Source of the DNA: Acholoe squamosa
Taxonomy: Eukaryota > Annelida > Polychaeta > Phyllodocida > Polynoidae
Assembly: GCA_949317995.1 (NCBI GenBank)
Contig: OX439044.1
Span: 51,478,166 to 51,542,165 of the forward strand
Reading direction: 5' to 3'
DNA length: 64,000 bases
The position numbers and the translations under genes were made by a program. The notes beneath the pieces were generated by a model. The model was not told where the DNA came from. It did no database searches and saw nothing but the letters and a program-made list of their open reading frames with translations. How positions within the stretch are numbered: the stretch's first letter is position 1; each line of letters begins with the position of its first letter. This document shows, one piece after another, positions 11,901-25,100 of the stretch.

Positions 11901-14900
11901 ATTGGTGGTTTTTATTGCGTACCAGCGCCTACGGCGCTGTGATAATGGACAAAAAGTTAACAAAACCATTGAAACCCTCTTGCAAAGAATAATGGTATTT
12001 TTAGACCTAAGAATAGTAGAACTAAAGGAATAATTGAAATTATGGGTAATTATCTTTAAGCTTTTACTAATAACGCCATCAATACTACTTCCGTTTTAAG
12101 AGTTCCGGTGGCCAGCATTCGAGGGCCGAGGTATTTTATATATGGTAGTTTAATAACACAATATAAGCACAATATTGTTATAAATACATGTAGCTACTCA
12201 CGTGTTGTGTGATGAGGAGATGAAATAGTGTGATAAGGACTGGGCCATGTCCTGACACACCTTACGCTGATCGGAGTCAAAAATATCACATTCTTCTGAC
12301 AACAAGTAGGCAGTGAATCCTGCAAATAAAAAAATATATTGTTCTTTCAACAAGAAGAAAGTGAGTCCTGTAAATACAAAAATATCATATTCTTCTGACA
12401 ACAAGTAGGCAGTGAATCATATAAGGACAAAATATCACATTTATCTGACAATAAGAAGCCAGTGAATCCTGTAAGAAGTGAAAAGCACCAGGATGAAAGT
12501 TAAGTCTGAAAATATAATGCAGCAATGTAAATTGCTGATAACTCGAAAAGTGAAAAGCTTTTTTTTTTGTTTGGATGAGTGGAGTAATTGATCCTGTACT
12601 GTTGAGCTATGATTGTGAATATGAAATAAAACACAAAGTCATTGCTTTTGACTTAAAATCATTCATTGGAGTCTTTTTTGTTTATTTGCTCAACAGAGCA
12701 GAGATGAATATTGCAATCAATAAATTGGGATGTTGGATGGGGCTGCAGGCACCGCTGGAGTAAGCCAGGGGGGGGGGGGAGGGGGTTCTGATGTAAGACA
12801 GCCGCTACTCGCCTGTGATTGGCTCCCATGAGTTGTGCACTCATCCTGTTGCAGCAGCACTCCCTCACCCACACAGGCTTGATGGACTAAGCCTGTGGGG
12901 GGAGACAGTGTGCAGTAGTTCATAAAGGTATGCCACATGGTAGTCAGCCATTTTTCTATTTATTGATGTTGTTTGGGGGCGTTGTCTATGTTTCAAGGGG
13001 CCATATTTACTGCAGTCACACCAAATAATAGTTTGCCTCAGTAATATGTGTCTTTTAGGTTCACATACCTCTTCTATGAATTAAATGTAATTTATTCAAT
13101 TGTCCTTGTACTTTTTCTCTAAGTGAATAAGAATATAGTTTGGGACCAGGTCAGGTGTGCCTACAAGTCAGAGTAGCCTTGCATGACTCCTAAGTGTAGG
13201 GCCCACTAGCCAGCTTCCCTAGTCATAGGGCACAAGTACTTGAAATCAATAAAACTGATCAATCACCCATGGCCTAGCCATTTCAGGACCATACCTATGC
13301 AAATCAGCCATGTGCTTTCAGGACCGCACAATGTTAACACTGAGATGAAGGGAGACTAGCAGGGGTGTTCAATAGGTTATGCCACAGACACGCCAATTAA
13401 TATACCTTTACTACTACAGGTCAGCACCTACTGAACACCCCTGGTGTGCAGAGATGACCTTGCCTCACGAGTGTCACCCCTTCTCTATAGCTCACATAGC
13501 CATTATCAGCTGGGGGCCGCCATTAGACCCCGACTCCACTATGACTAACACCTTCAGCCCCCGACTCCGCAGTTTATGCCAGGGATGCTTCCCATTGGTC
13601 AATAAGACAATAGCCATGTGCCGTATAATTAGAACACCTATACCCTCCCTCTCCGACCACAGGCTTCCATATGCCCAGGTTATTGGCACCACCAAGCCAC
13701 TATTCATATAACTCCCGCCAAAACTGCGCTATTCACACCACATTGACAAAAAAGGCGGGAAAGTTGATACATGGATCAACATCATATACCTTCACCATTA
13801 CAGGCAAAAAGTGTCTTATGGCTGCCAACTAACTGACTCTGTAGAATATAGACAATTACTCCAAATTTACAATAGTTGGTACTGAAATACCTTTTCTTGC
13901 AAGACCCCTACATCTCCTTCTTTAATGGCACTACAAATTCATTAAGTAATTCTGCCTCTTATATATAAAATTTCCATCTTTTTTTAAAACTTATTCACAC
14001 CACAAAAATGATTGAAAATGAGGGGACCCAAGTCGTCTCCTATAACTCTTTTTGAGTTAATTACAAACACATCACATTCGTCTCAAGGTACATGTACTAG
14101 ATTGGGCAATGATAAATCCCCAAAGGATAAAAATATCACATTCTTCTGATTGAAAGAAAACAAATAAATTCCATACATTTTGAAACTATTCTCGATGCAT
14201 CCCTATTTACAAATTGACAGGAATGTTATAAGCACACCATAGTCGTGTGTGCCCTTCTGACCCGGAAAATATATAAACCTCCCTCCATATGCAAAACTAA
14301 TGGTGTGGAGATAGTTATTCAAAGATGCCTGCCATGAGCTACTGAAATACTCTTAAAACCAAATGGAGTGTGTACTCACCGTCTATACCAAGCTGCCCTT
14401 TCCTCCGTCCCTCTTTGGTGGGTTCGAAGGTGTTTACAATATCCAGACATTTGTCTTTGGTGACTCGTGCATGCTGCAAAAAAGTAAGAAAAAAAAGAAG
14501 AAATTCAAGTCTCTATGAACGCAATGGTATCAGTCTCAATATAAGTAGGAAGTTTGTCGAAACTACATGGCTAAAAGAAAAGCACCACACTATCAAGTCA
14601 AGAAGAAACGAGATCTTGCATGGCGAGAATTGTATTTAAGAGATTGATTTAGAATATGTCTAATTTTGCCTAATTTTTTATATAATGATGATTTGTATTG
14701 TGAGTTAAAAGTACACCAAAGGTGCAATAGCCGATCAGTTAATTGTGATGAATATTTTTTGAGAGTAGATATCCTTATTTTTGATATAAAGATGAGGGTC
14801 AGAGTGGTGAACACTATTGGATATACCTGAGGGTTGTAGGCGTAAGAGACAATTAAAACTAGTATGATGGACTCGGTGTTACCGGTAGTAGGCGTGACTG

Positions 14901-16113
14901 AGTGGGATAATAGGTGTTATGTAATATTATATGCGGGCATGAGGGCTCTATCAGCAGCCGGGTGTACTAGATATGTGTGAAAAACATAGACTTGCCAGGT
15001 CTAGTACTAGTTTAATGTGAGGACATAAATCTACTTAGCAGTATTACTATTCATAAAAGACCTGCCAAATGGACCAGTATCAGTCCAATCCATGGATTTT
15101 AGTAACTGATCTTTAGTAGAGATATAGTAGTGGTTTTTGTGACGACGTCCATGCCGACCAGGGGTATTATCTGGGTAGAATTAAGTAGCCAAGCAGGTCA
15201 GTAGACCTCTCGGCTCATAAACCAGTGAGTATCTAGTGTTCCCTTCAATTGTGCTTATTTTACTTGGCTATCTACTTGTGTAGTACCCGACCAAGTAGCA
15301 TCTTTATTGATAGAGCGAACCTCAATATTGGGTATCTTGTTTTCTTATTTTCTTTTAATAAAGAAGGTAATAACATCACAGGAACGTTGCTGTATTGTAA
15401 ATATTGAAACAACATGGTGAAATGAGAACAAAAACCACAGTAAGTTATGTATATTAGTGTATGATAGTTACCCCTTGTTCGGCTTCTAAAAATAGTAATA
15501 AATCGTCCGTGGACATACAATCTGAACAACTGGCATACCTACAAATAGAAAAACAAAATATGTGTGTTAGTATTTATCAAAACCGCTCAATGTGTTAGGA
15601 GGGGGACATCTAGCTTCCAATTTATTGATATTTTCAGAAAATATTACAGCAGTATAGATAGAGGAGAAATCGAAACTTGTTTAAAGAGCTAGAAATCTCT
15701 TCCACTATCTTGCAAAGGATACTTCTGGATATAGTATGATACAGTTTCAATACCGATAGAGCATAATATGATACACTTTCAATTTCCATTTTGAATGTAC
15801 ACCATTTCTAATAATCTACATGATATAGGTGAGTCAGAGTGAGCGATTACTTTGGCAGATATCTATTCATCAGCGATATTCAAAAAATACTTTACTTACC
15901 GAACTAATAGGAAATATATTTCTGGTCGCGTAGATATTTCTTTGAATAAGTTTATAAATTCTTCACTATTTAGCCTCCCCCTTTCTCCGTCTTTTGTTAA
16001 TGACAATTCCTAGAAATTCAAAAGTGAGACCCAGCTGATTATTATTGTTATTATTTTTTTCATTTTATCATAAAGTAGGTAACAGCTTTATCTTCACAGT
16101 GAGCATTTTACAC

Positions 16114-16176
<63 letters not shown>

Positions 16177-19100
16177 AAATTAACACTTACAATTCTATAA
16201 TAGTGTTATCATCTTTATTTTTCTTTCAATTATTCTGAATAAGGATACAGCTAAGGATACTTCTCTTGACTGACCTTAAGTTTTTGTTGGACCTTGACTG
16301 TTGTGAGCCCTGTGTTGAGCTTTTTGATAATTCTGACTACCTCAAACTCGTCCAGCCTCCCCGTACTATCTGTGTCCGCCCCCTCAAACACCTCCTGTAG
16401 CCACCTGGTGCTGCGCTAAGGAACTAACACTTGACAGTTTACACAGATGTCTGCATAGGTCGCAATATACCAGAAAGGGTATGCAACATTTACATAGTGA
16501 CACAGTCAAGACAAACATTCTGCATTGTCAATGATTGCTAAAGTATGAACCACAGATAATTTTCTTCCTCTATTACTTGCAAACGTATATAACAATACAC
16601 TATAGTATTGTTAGCAAAAGTCAATGTTTTGTAAACACTGCAAAAATCTGTATTAACCAGAAAGTAATCAGTTTGTCATTCTATATCAATTCCCATATTG
16701 TCAATGATTAATTAATTAGAGATTTCAGACCTGAGTATTCTACATGAAATCCTACCAATATACCCAAATGGTTCATATTCTACACTCTCCTAAACAGGGT
16801 TTAGTTACGACATCTCTGTGAATGTACTACACGGTGTGACCAGCTAAGGATACTTGTCTCGCATTTGTTGCCTCTCTTCCAAAGAGTCTCCCACAGCGGA
16901 ATCTAAAAATACACAAAATACCAAAGTTCAGTCACACAATATTACCAATTGCTTTGTCCTATATTTTATAAGTATTTTCATCATAGAAAGCCTACAGATG
17001 AAGTCATCCAGTTCCAAAGTATAACTCACATAACACTGGAGGGGGAGGGGCTAGCATCTACAGCGTAGAGAGCTATCAGTCGAAAAATACTATCGATATT
17101 GTTGAGATACAAGCTACAGCTGCCATAAGTTAACTTGGTAAAGTTTTGGCATGTCTCACCATTTCAACACTAAGCTTATTACAGATTACCAGAGTAATTG
17201 GATAATTAGAGAATCTAATTGCTTCAGCGTGGAGATAAAGACGTGAGAAAAGAAAGCTCATTGGTAGATTAGAGTGTAATGAGGGACGGGTCTCTGAAGC
17301 CTTCCTTTTTTTCGTGCCCAAGCTACAGAATGGCTAATAACGTATCCTCCCACTGAAACGTCTAAAGGCATTAGCCATTTAAAATGATTTTCGTGTGTAA
17401 TATTGTTGAGATTGCATCTTTTTTCTATCTAGTTTATTGGCCCTGTCGGGCTGTCTTGTATTAGGGTGTGGCCTATGTTTAAACCCAATAAAGAACGTGA
17501 TTCTAATGTCAATATTTTTGAATACCATACCTGACATTAATGTCAATTGGGGTATATGCTTATTGGGATAAATCCTCATAGTACACATTTCGTACTGCAT
17601 TTTAACAGCATTCGCTTTAAATCTGGTTACAAACTAGAAAGCTAGAATTTAGCCTCGATGGGTAAGGGTGACGAATCCGACTCTGCCTTTGGCCACACAC
17701 CACAACTTGTCCACATAATAACTTTTACTGCGAAACCCTCACATATTGTCCACATGAATATATTATGCGCTGTGCTAAACCGTTTAGCATTACATACGGC
17801 CCCTGAACCACCTTGGGTAATACGGTGCAGCAGTATCTAATTGTCTTGGGCCTTTTATATGTAGGATTTTTAATTAGAAAAAGAACAAATTGACCAGGAA
17901 CGATGTCTAGAATGTAAAGAAATAATACACCCAGGACGTGACAAGACTTTCAATCCGTCTGCTGTACAGCTGGTTTGCTTAAAATAAATAGATCTATATC
18001 TTGCATTGAAAGTTTTTTTCCCCTTTTCTTCTTCACATTTCAGCAACTCGGCAGAGAAGTCTCCCTATGTTATTCAGGATCTGTCAACACTGCAGCTAAC
18101 GCTAGTATAGTATGTTTTTATTGGAAGCCATGGCGTCGGATTACAAAAGAACTGTATAACCAGCCGTTGATGCAAACAGGAAATCAGGGACAATGAAAAG
18201 CACACATGAAATACCAGCAGCAGAAAAGGCAATGACCAGACCTACAGACAGGTACAGGTACACTTAGACCCCAAGGGGAATTTGCTCTCTACTGTTTCAC
18301 GCGATAAGCGGGGGTGGGGTCCTTTATAGGTTTGGGTCAGACTCCTAGACTGATGCTATTATAGATATATAGACCGTGAAGAGAATGCCAATAACTGTGT
18401 ACGGCCAAAGTTTTGACTGTTGCCTAAGTTGTATGGAAGAACAGGAATGGCCGATGGGGGCTTTGCTTTAAGCCAGTCTGTTGGCATTAGCTGACTGGAA
18501 GCGGTATTGCAGTTTGCACAAGACACAAAATTCCTCAACGCAATTTGAGTGCTTGGCTGGCGATCTGCCTGTATTTTGGGAACATCATACAGGCAGGCCA
18601 TGTCTAAGAGGTTACCAGTCAATCATCCCGTTTTAACCCTTACTCACAAGAGAGCAGCCTAGCACCCCAATGGTCAACCTGTCTCTCCTATACAGATGTT
18701 TGGAATACAAACTGTGATTGGAAAATATGAATACTCCCATCTAGTGGAGTTCAAGAGCCCTTTTTCCGAAGATCTGGGGAAAATGTCATCAGACATGGTC
18801 TACAGGTATCAATCCCTCAAATACTTGTAGGGGACCAACGTATTTGAGTGCTCGACCTGCAATGTAGCTATTTCCATTTTCATTTTGGTCAAAATAGTAT
18901 GCTTCAAGACAACCCTGGTTAGGGTAGGGACTTCGAAAATTTTAGATAAAGAGGTAAGCAGCAATGGGTTCTGACTTTTACATGTAAATTCAATTCCCAC
19001 CTAAATCTATGAATATGGAAGGCCACCTTACTTTTTACTATACCAGTATTTTACCTGCTTAACCGCTCCTAATTATGAAGTAGATCTGATATCAGCGGGC

Positions 19101-22100
19101 AGATTATTCAAATATTCAGGGAATATTAAAACAAGTAAGACATTAGGGGTCTGTCCAATTGTAAACAATTGGGGGAGACGATAGAAATTAGAAACATTCC
19201 CCCAGCTGTGTTACTTATATAATATATGTAGCCTTATGAAACAAGGGGGTGTGGATGGGGGTCCCCCATGTCACTTGTCGATTTAAAAAAATGGTCATGG
19301 CACTTTCACTTAAATACCCATGTCCCATGTCACCTCTAAGAGCCTATCGTGTCCCATGTCGAATTTAAGAAAGCACCTATGTCATGTCACTAATTGTTTT
19401 CCCTCATGTCACTAAGGTCCATGTCATATGTCGATTTTAAGAAATGGCCATGTCACCATGTTGAATTTAGTGGTCCATACCCATAAACAAGCCACAGTTT
19501 CCCATCAGAATAGAACCCAGTTTTCCAGGAGAATAGGCACATGCAGTGAGCCTGTAGTGAGGACAGTGAGGTGGCACCATCTAGTGAGTATTGAAAGAAC
19601 TAAGTCTCACCAGCTAAACCCAGGCCCTATCTGCACGCTACCTATTGCAAAAACATTCAACTAAATTCAACACATTGGATCAAAGAGAGAATTTTTTTTT
19701 CAACCATTCACAGCACAGCAATAATTCAGTGTGGAACACACCAATATTATGCAAATGAGCTGTATTTGAGTGTAAACTATAATGGGAGCTGGCCTATGTT
19801 ATGACTAATAAAGACCTGGTTAGGTAATTAAGAAAGGTTATTTAAAACAAACCGTCTCCCATAAAAACAAACATAATATAGACAAAGGGTAGAGTGCACC
19901 AATAAAGCGAGTACTGGGTATAGAGTCGGGGTGAGCTTCGTCCATTCTAGACATAAAGGATGGGGACTATAGTGCTAAGCTGAATGGTTGCGGACATGGC
20001 AGTAGGGAATGTTTTGGTGCAGAATGAGGGTGGGTTAGGGGATTAATGGCCCTGGCCTGTAGTCACAGGGATTCCCCCTGCAAGGAGCCAAGAGGCACGT
20101 CTTAAGAAGGGGAATTGGATGATGGCGTGTGTTAGCCTGGGGCCTGTGGGAGAGGTAAGAAGCAGCTGGGACGGGCTGTGAGGAGAGGCACTGTGGCAAC
20201 ACACTGCCTACCGCCTGCCCTACCCATCAAAGGTCTCCCCTTACTGGGCCTGAAAGACTGCAATGAGTGATGGTAGGAGGGATAGGGGGAGCGGGTGTAT
20301 TGACCAAGCTTTTAGGTGTCTGTAGAGATGAGCTGCACACACAGTGGCTACCAGTGATGTGATCAGCCCACTCGCCGCCTGCCCCCGCCATCACGCACCA
20401 TTGTCAGTCTCTTCCATGCCATCGAGAGAACAGCACGTTGCGGCCTATGGCGGAAGTGGAAAGGAGACAGCAGAGTAGCGGGGGTCAACAGCAGACAGAC
20501 AAGGCGTAGGCAGTGGCCATCCCTACGCACATCCTGTCTGCCGGTCTCTAGTGGGATGGGGGTGGGAGAGGAGAGGTATATTATTAACTTGGAACTAGGC
20601 AGTGTAGGTGCCCAAAATGATTATACCATGGCCCTTGGGTAAAGTCTCACTCTCTGGATTCGGCAGCACCCACTCGAGCAGGTTGCTGAGATATGATTAT
20701 GTATCGAAATAAAATTTCAGTACCAGCCTATCCCTAGGTTTTATCAAATTTGTAATAACTTGAGTATGGAAGGTCTAAACCCTATACTGAGAGAGCCCCA
20801 TTTATTAACGTTTATGTGAAATCAAGGGTCCCATACTCGTTCCCACTGACATAATAAAGTCTTGGCCTTGTGCTGGTTCCCACTGACTATAGTATTGGCC
20901 TTGTGCTGGTTTACACTGACTATAGTATTGGCCTTGTGCTGGTTTACACTGACTATAGTATTGGCCTTGTGCTGGTTTACACTGACTATAGTATTGGCCT
21001 TGTGCTGGTTTACACTGACTATAGTATTGGCCTTGTGCTGGTTTACACTGACTATAGTATTGACCTTGTGTTCGTTTACACTGACTAGCACAGGCTTCGA
21101 GCTCCTGCTGGTCAAACAAGAAATGGGCCAGTCCAATGAAGCGGGAGGTACCAAAGAAGGGCATGTCGAGGTTTCACAGACTCAGATCCCTTCAATTGAT
21201 AAAATCATAGAGCTTTCTCAATATCATAATCATAATTTCAAACTGGATGATTCCTACAACAGTATACGCCCCTACAATACTCACGGTTGTTGGCCCTGCC
21301 CGTAATGAGGCAGGTGACCCCAGTCACCCAGATGTTGGCCTCGTCAGGTGTGTTGGCAATGAGGTCCATGGTGTCAAAGTTATCTCCATAGATGATGGAA
21401 AAAGCACACTCATCTGGGTAGTGCCCTGCGATGTCCTTATTTCGCAGCACATCCGTATTCTTACCGGTCCGGATCTCCTTGATCTGCCCGATTGGTACTG
21501 AAAAGATGAAATATTGTTCATTATAGTATAGCAATTTGATGAATAATCCGTGTTTACCGATTATGGGGGGGGGGCAGATTGCACTCTGTCTGACAATAAG
21601 GGTAATTTTGTTCTATCAAAGAAAACACTGAAACTGCAGTGAAATTTACAGGGTAGGCTATTGTATCGCCACAATTTCTTGCCTCAAAGTATAATCATAA
21701 AGCCCACGCAAATTGAATCGGAAATCATAATAATTTCCAGTGTGAATTTTTTTCTAAATTTAACTTTGTTAAAGAGAAATTATAATCAAACACTTATGCT
21801 TGTACATGATGAATAACAGATACCTTGTGTATGATACCCATAACTGTTAAAGGCAACTAACCTATCCAAACGTATGACAGAATGACAATTATTTGTAGAT
21901 GGCCTCCATGGTTTAATATTCATTTGGTAAGTTACTCGATATTGCATTCTGCCTTTTGTGCAGATAATCGAATTGAATCAATTCATGCTATATGGTATAT
22001 AGTTAGCAGCCCACAATCTGTATCCAACAGTAATGTCATGTAACAGGAATAGTTAATAAAGCTGCTATAATTGGCCGCCATCTTGAAGAAGTCTAGAGGG

Positions 22101-25100
22101 GTTCATTGACCTTGGTGCCAAGAGTTGAAGACCGGTCTTAGAAGCAGCCCTTATCCATATTCAGGTTTTATATGCACGGGGAATGTGACTACGACGCAAT
22201 ACATAAGGTGTCTTTATTCATCTTTTTAAGACTTCATAATTGATATCTAGAAGTCGAGCTATACAGCCAACAGCATTCCTCTTCCCTCACAGCATAGCTT
22301 TACAAGTAGGGACCTATCTACTAGATGCCCTCATATTATGAGTGATTATTTAAAACATACAAAACACTAATCAGCAATACAATATAGTGGGACAACCAAG
22401 ATGGTTTTCATAATTGGCGTCCTGAGATGCAATAAGCCTGAACCGATAAAAGTCAAGAGTTATGCTAATTTGATATTTATTCAGAGTTGCAATGACTATT
22501 TTACAAAAAAAAATCTTGTCTCATGCATCTACCATGAGGACCATCAACAATGGCCAATTTATATCTCAGTGATAACACATTGTTACTCTTCTGTAAGATG
22601 ACAGGATGACATGGATTGTTTCTCTTTAATTGATGACTTATTAAACAAAAGGGGACGGGGCTGTTGCAGAGTTCTTAATCTTATTTTTTTATAAGTGATA
22701 TATCAATACGTGCATGTGACACTTCAGATTCAGAGTAATGTATCAACAGTATATTATAATTTTTTCTACATCAGAAGCTGTCAAGAAACTGACATTGAAC
22801 CCTTGCTGGACCAAGTGAGTGAGTGAGTAATAGACGTTTAACACCATTTCGACATCTAAGGTCATTTTCATGGCGAGAACTACATTACACAATTTCACAG
22901 AGGAATGTGTCAGTGCCCGCGCATATGTGCACCACACACATCCTGAGAGGATAGGAAAGAGGAGAAATAGACCCTTTTAAGTGGGCTAGGGAAGCCCTGC
23001 TGGACCAAGTACTCTGCTCACACATGATACAGGGGATGCGACAAATTTGGAAGCATGTCAGTTCGGAGTCCCGTCCTGTTCTATATATGGCTTGCTTTGT
23101 ATTTCAAACTATTATGATATCTTTATCTACATTATTGTACAGATGAATGAAGGTGCAGGGTCTGATACTCCTGGAAAAGCAGGAACTGCTGCATGGCACT
23201 GGGTATAGGTAAGCTGAGAACAAGCCCCCACAAAGACTGGCACTGCCTTGAATTAGCACCCCGCGACTCCTCAGGGTTTATCTTCTTCAGGGCTGCTCTC
23301 ACTGTCATACGACCCCAGCTGGTCAGTGCGTAGGGCTGTCTATTAGATTGGTCATAGTTAAATAGGGCAGCACTAGGACTTTGATAATGTGAGTGACCTC
23401 CAGGGGTGGTGGCTTTAGTGGAGGGTGAGAGTGCCCCGCTAAGTATCCATAGGTCTGTAAGTGTCTGCAAGCCATTGGTATCAAAGGCAGGATGGGCACC
23501 CTGGAGGGACTCCAGGTCCAGGAGAGATCCGTGCTGAAGTAGCACCACAATGGTGGCTATCACCCGCTGGAGAGACATCACCTGTTCATGGGGCCCAGCA
23601 CGCAGGAGGAGATCAAGTGGCCGGAGTCCCATTGTATTGGTTAGGTTAAGATGAGCCCCTGTTAGAAGTAGTGAATGGGTGAGCTGTGGTAGACAGTGGT
23701 ATGCAGCCCAGTGGACCAGACTCTGGCCTTCAATGTCCACTACATTCAGGTTTGGCCCTAGAGTTAGTAGGTACTCTGCTAAGTCACATCGGCCACTACT
23801 CAAGGCACGCAGCAACGGGGAGTTACCAACAAGGACGGTGTCCTCTAAGCTTTTGAGCATGTCAAAGACCTGTAGACATTTCTCATGGTCCTTGTTCAAT
23901 TTTACTCTATTGATATCAGCTCCAGCTGAGACCAGTAGCTTGAGCAACTCAATCGGTCCTTTTCGGGAGGCTATGAGTAATGGAGTTTCATCACAACCAT
24001 CTGGCAGGTTGGGGTCAGCGCCATGTGAGAGGAGAGTCCGAGTGACCCCCACCTGCTGATGGAGAACTGCAAGGTGCAGCGGACTCTTTGAATCTACTGT
24101 GAGCTTCTCAACATCTGTTCCACACCTCAAGAGGTGCTCAACCACCTCCACATAGCCCATCTGAGCAGCTAGTCCGAGTGGTGTCAGTCCATGCTCCCAG
24201 TTTGTACTATTCACATTGGCTCCAGCCTTGATAAGGTCATGCACAATGGCCTGGTTGCGCTCTCGGAGGGCTATATGCAGGAGCTGGTCCATGTTGCGAA
24301 CACAAGCTCCTCGTTCCAGTAGCAACTTTAAAATGTGCCGGTAGCGCTCCTTGATGGCTACATGTACTGGGCTTGTACCTGACTTATCCACAGCATTGAC
24401 ATCTGCATTAGCACCCAGGAGCATCTTCACCATGGGTACATCCCCATGTCTGACTGCAGTGTGCAGGGCTGTACCACCCTCAGTATTCTTTGCCTGCACA
24501 TTGGCTCCATGCTGCAGGAAGGTGGCAGCCATGTGGGTGTCCCTCTGTAGGACTGCTGCATGGAGTGGAGTCAAACCCTGACTGGTGGCTACATCCACAC
24601 TGGCACCCTTCTCCAGAAGGACATCCACGACATCAGTATTCCTCTTGGAAGCAGCTACGAACAGTGGAGTCTCCCCGCTATAGTTCGACATATCCGGCTC
24701 TGCGCCATGGTCGAGTAGAAGACAAGTGAGATCAGAGTGGCCTTCAGATGCTGCTATATACAGAGCACTTTCATTGTGAGCAGTTGTGTGGTTAACATTA
24801 GCTCCACCCTCAAGGAGCAGCTCGACCATCTCCTGGTTACGCTCACTGACAGCGACATGTAATGGCATCTCCCCATCTGCAGAGTACCGGTTTAACAATA
24901 CCCCGCCTGCCACCAGAAGCCGTGCGACATTGGTCTGCCCCCTCCCAATGACACGGTGGAGGACGGGCTCACCATCTATTGTCTCCAAGTCACAGGAGCC
25001 TCCTGCCTGGAGCAGTCTCTGTACCTCCTGTAAGTCTCCATGTTCTACAGCAGCTACCAGCCTCTGGGAACAGTCACCTCCGCCTGTCATTGTTACACTG

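Larger units (their letters stand above)
8638..12201. other. PLCL intron between exons 8 and 9
   Basis: Holds the palindromic element at 9623 and the MITE at 11483. Nothing else was recognised. Confidence 0.6.
16903..21284. other. PLCL intron between exons 2 and 3
   Basis: Apart from the degenerate repeat at 19259 and the 33-bp minisatellite, I see nothing supportable. 20000-20600 is relatively GC-rich without a coding frame. Confidence 0.6.

Noticed and set aside
13379-13711. 110-codon plus-strand frame
   Set aside because: It overlaps a long frame on the other strand, has no similarity that I recognise, and lies in a PLCL intron.
20862-21305. 147-codon plus-strand frame and 110-119-codon minus-strand frames
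   Set aside because: All are produced by the 33-bp minisatellite, whose period keeps frames open on both strands.
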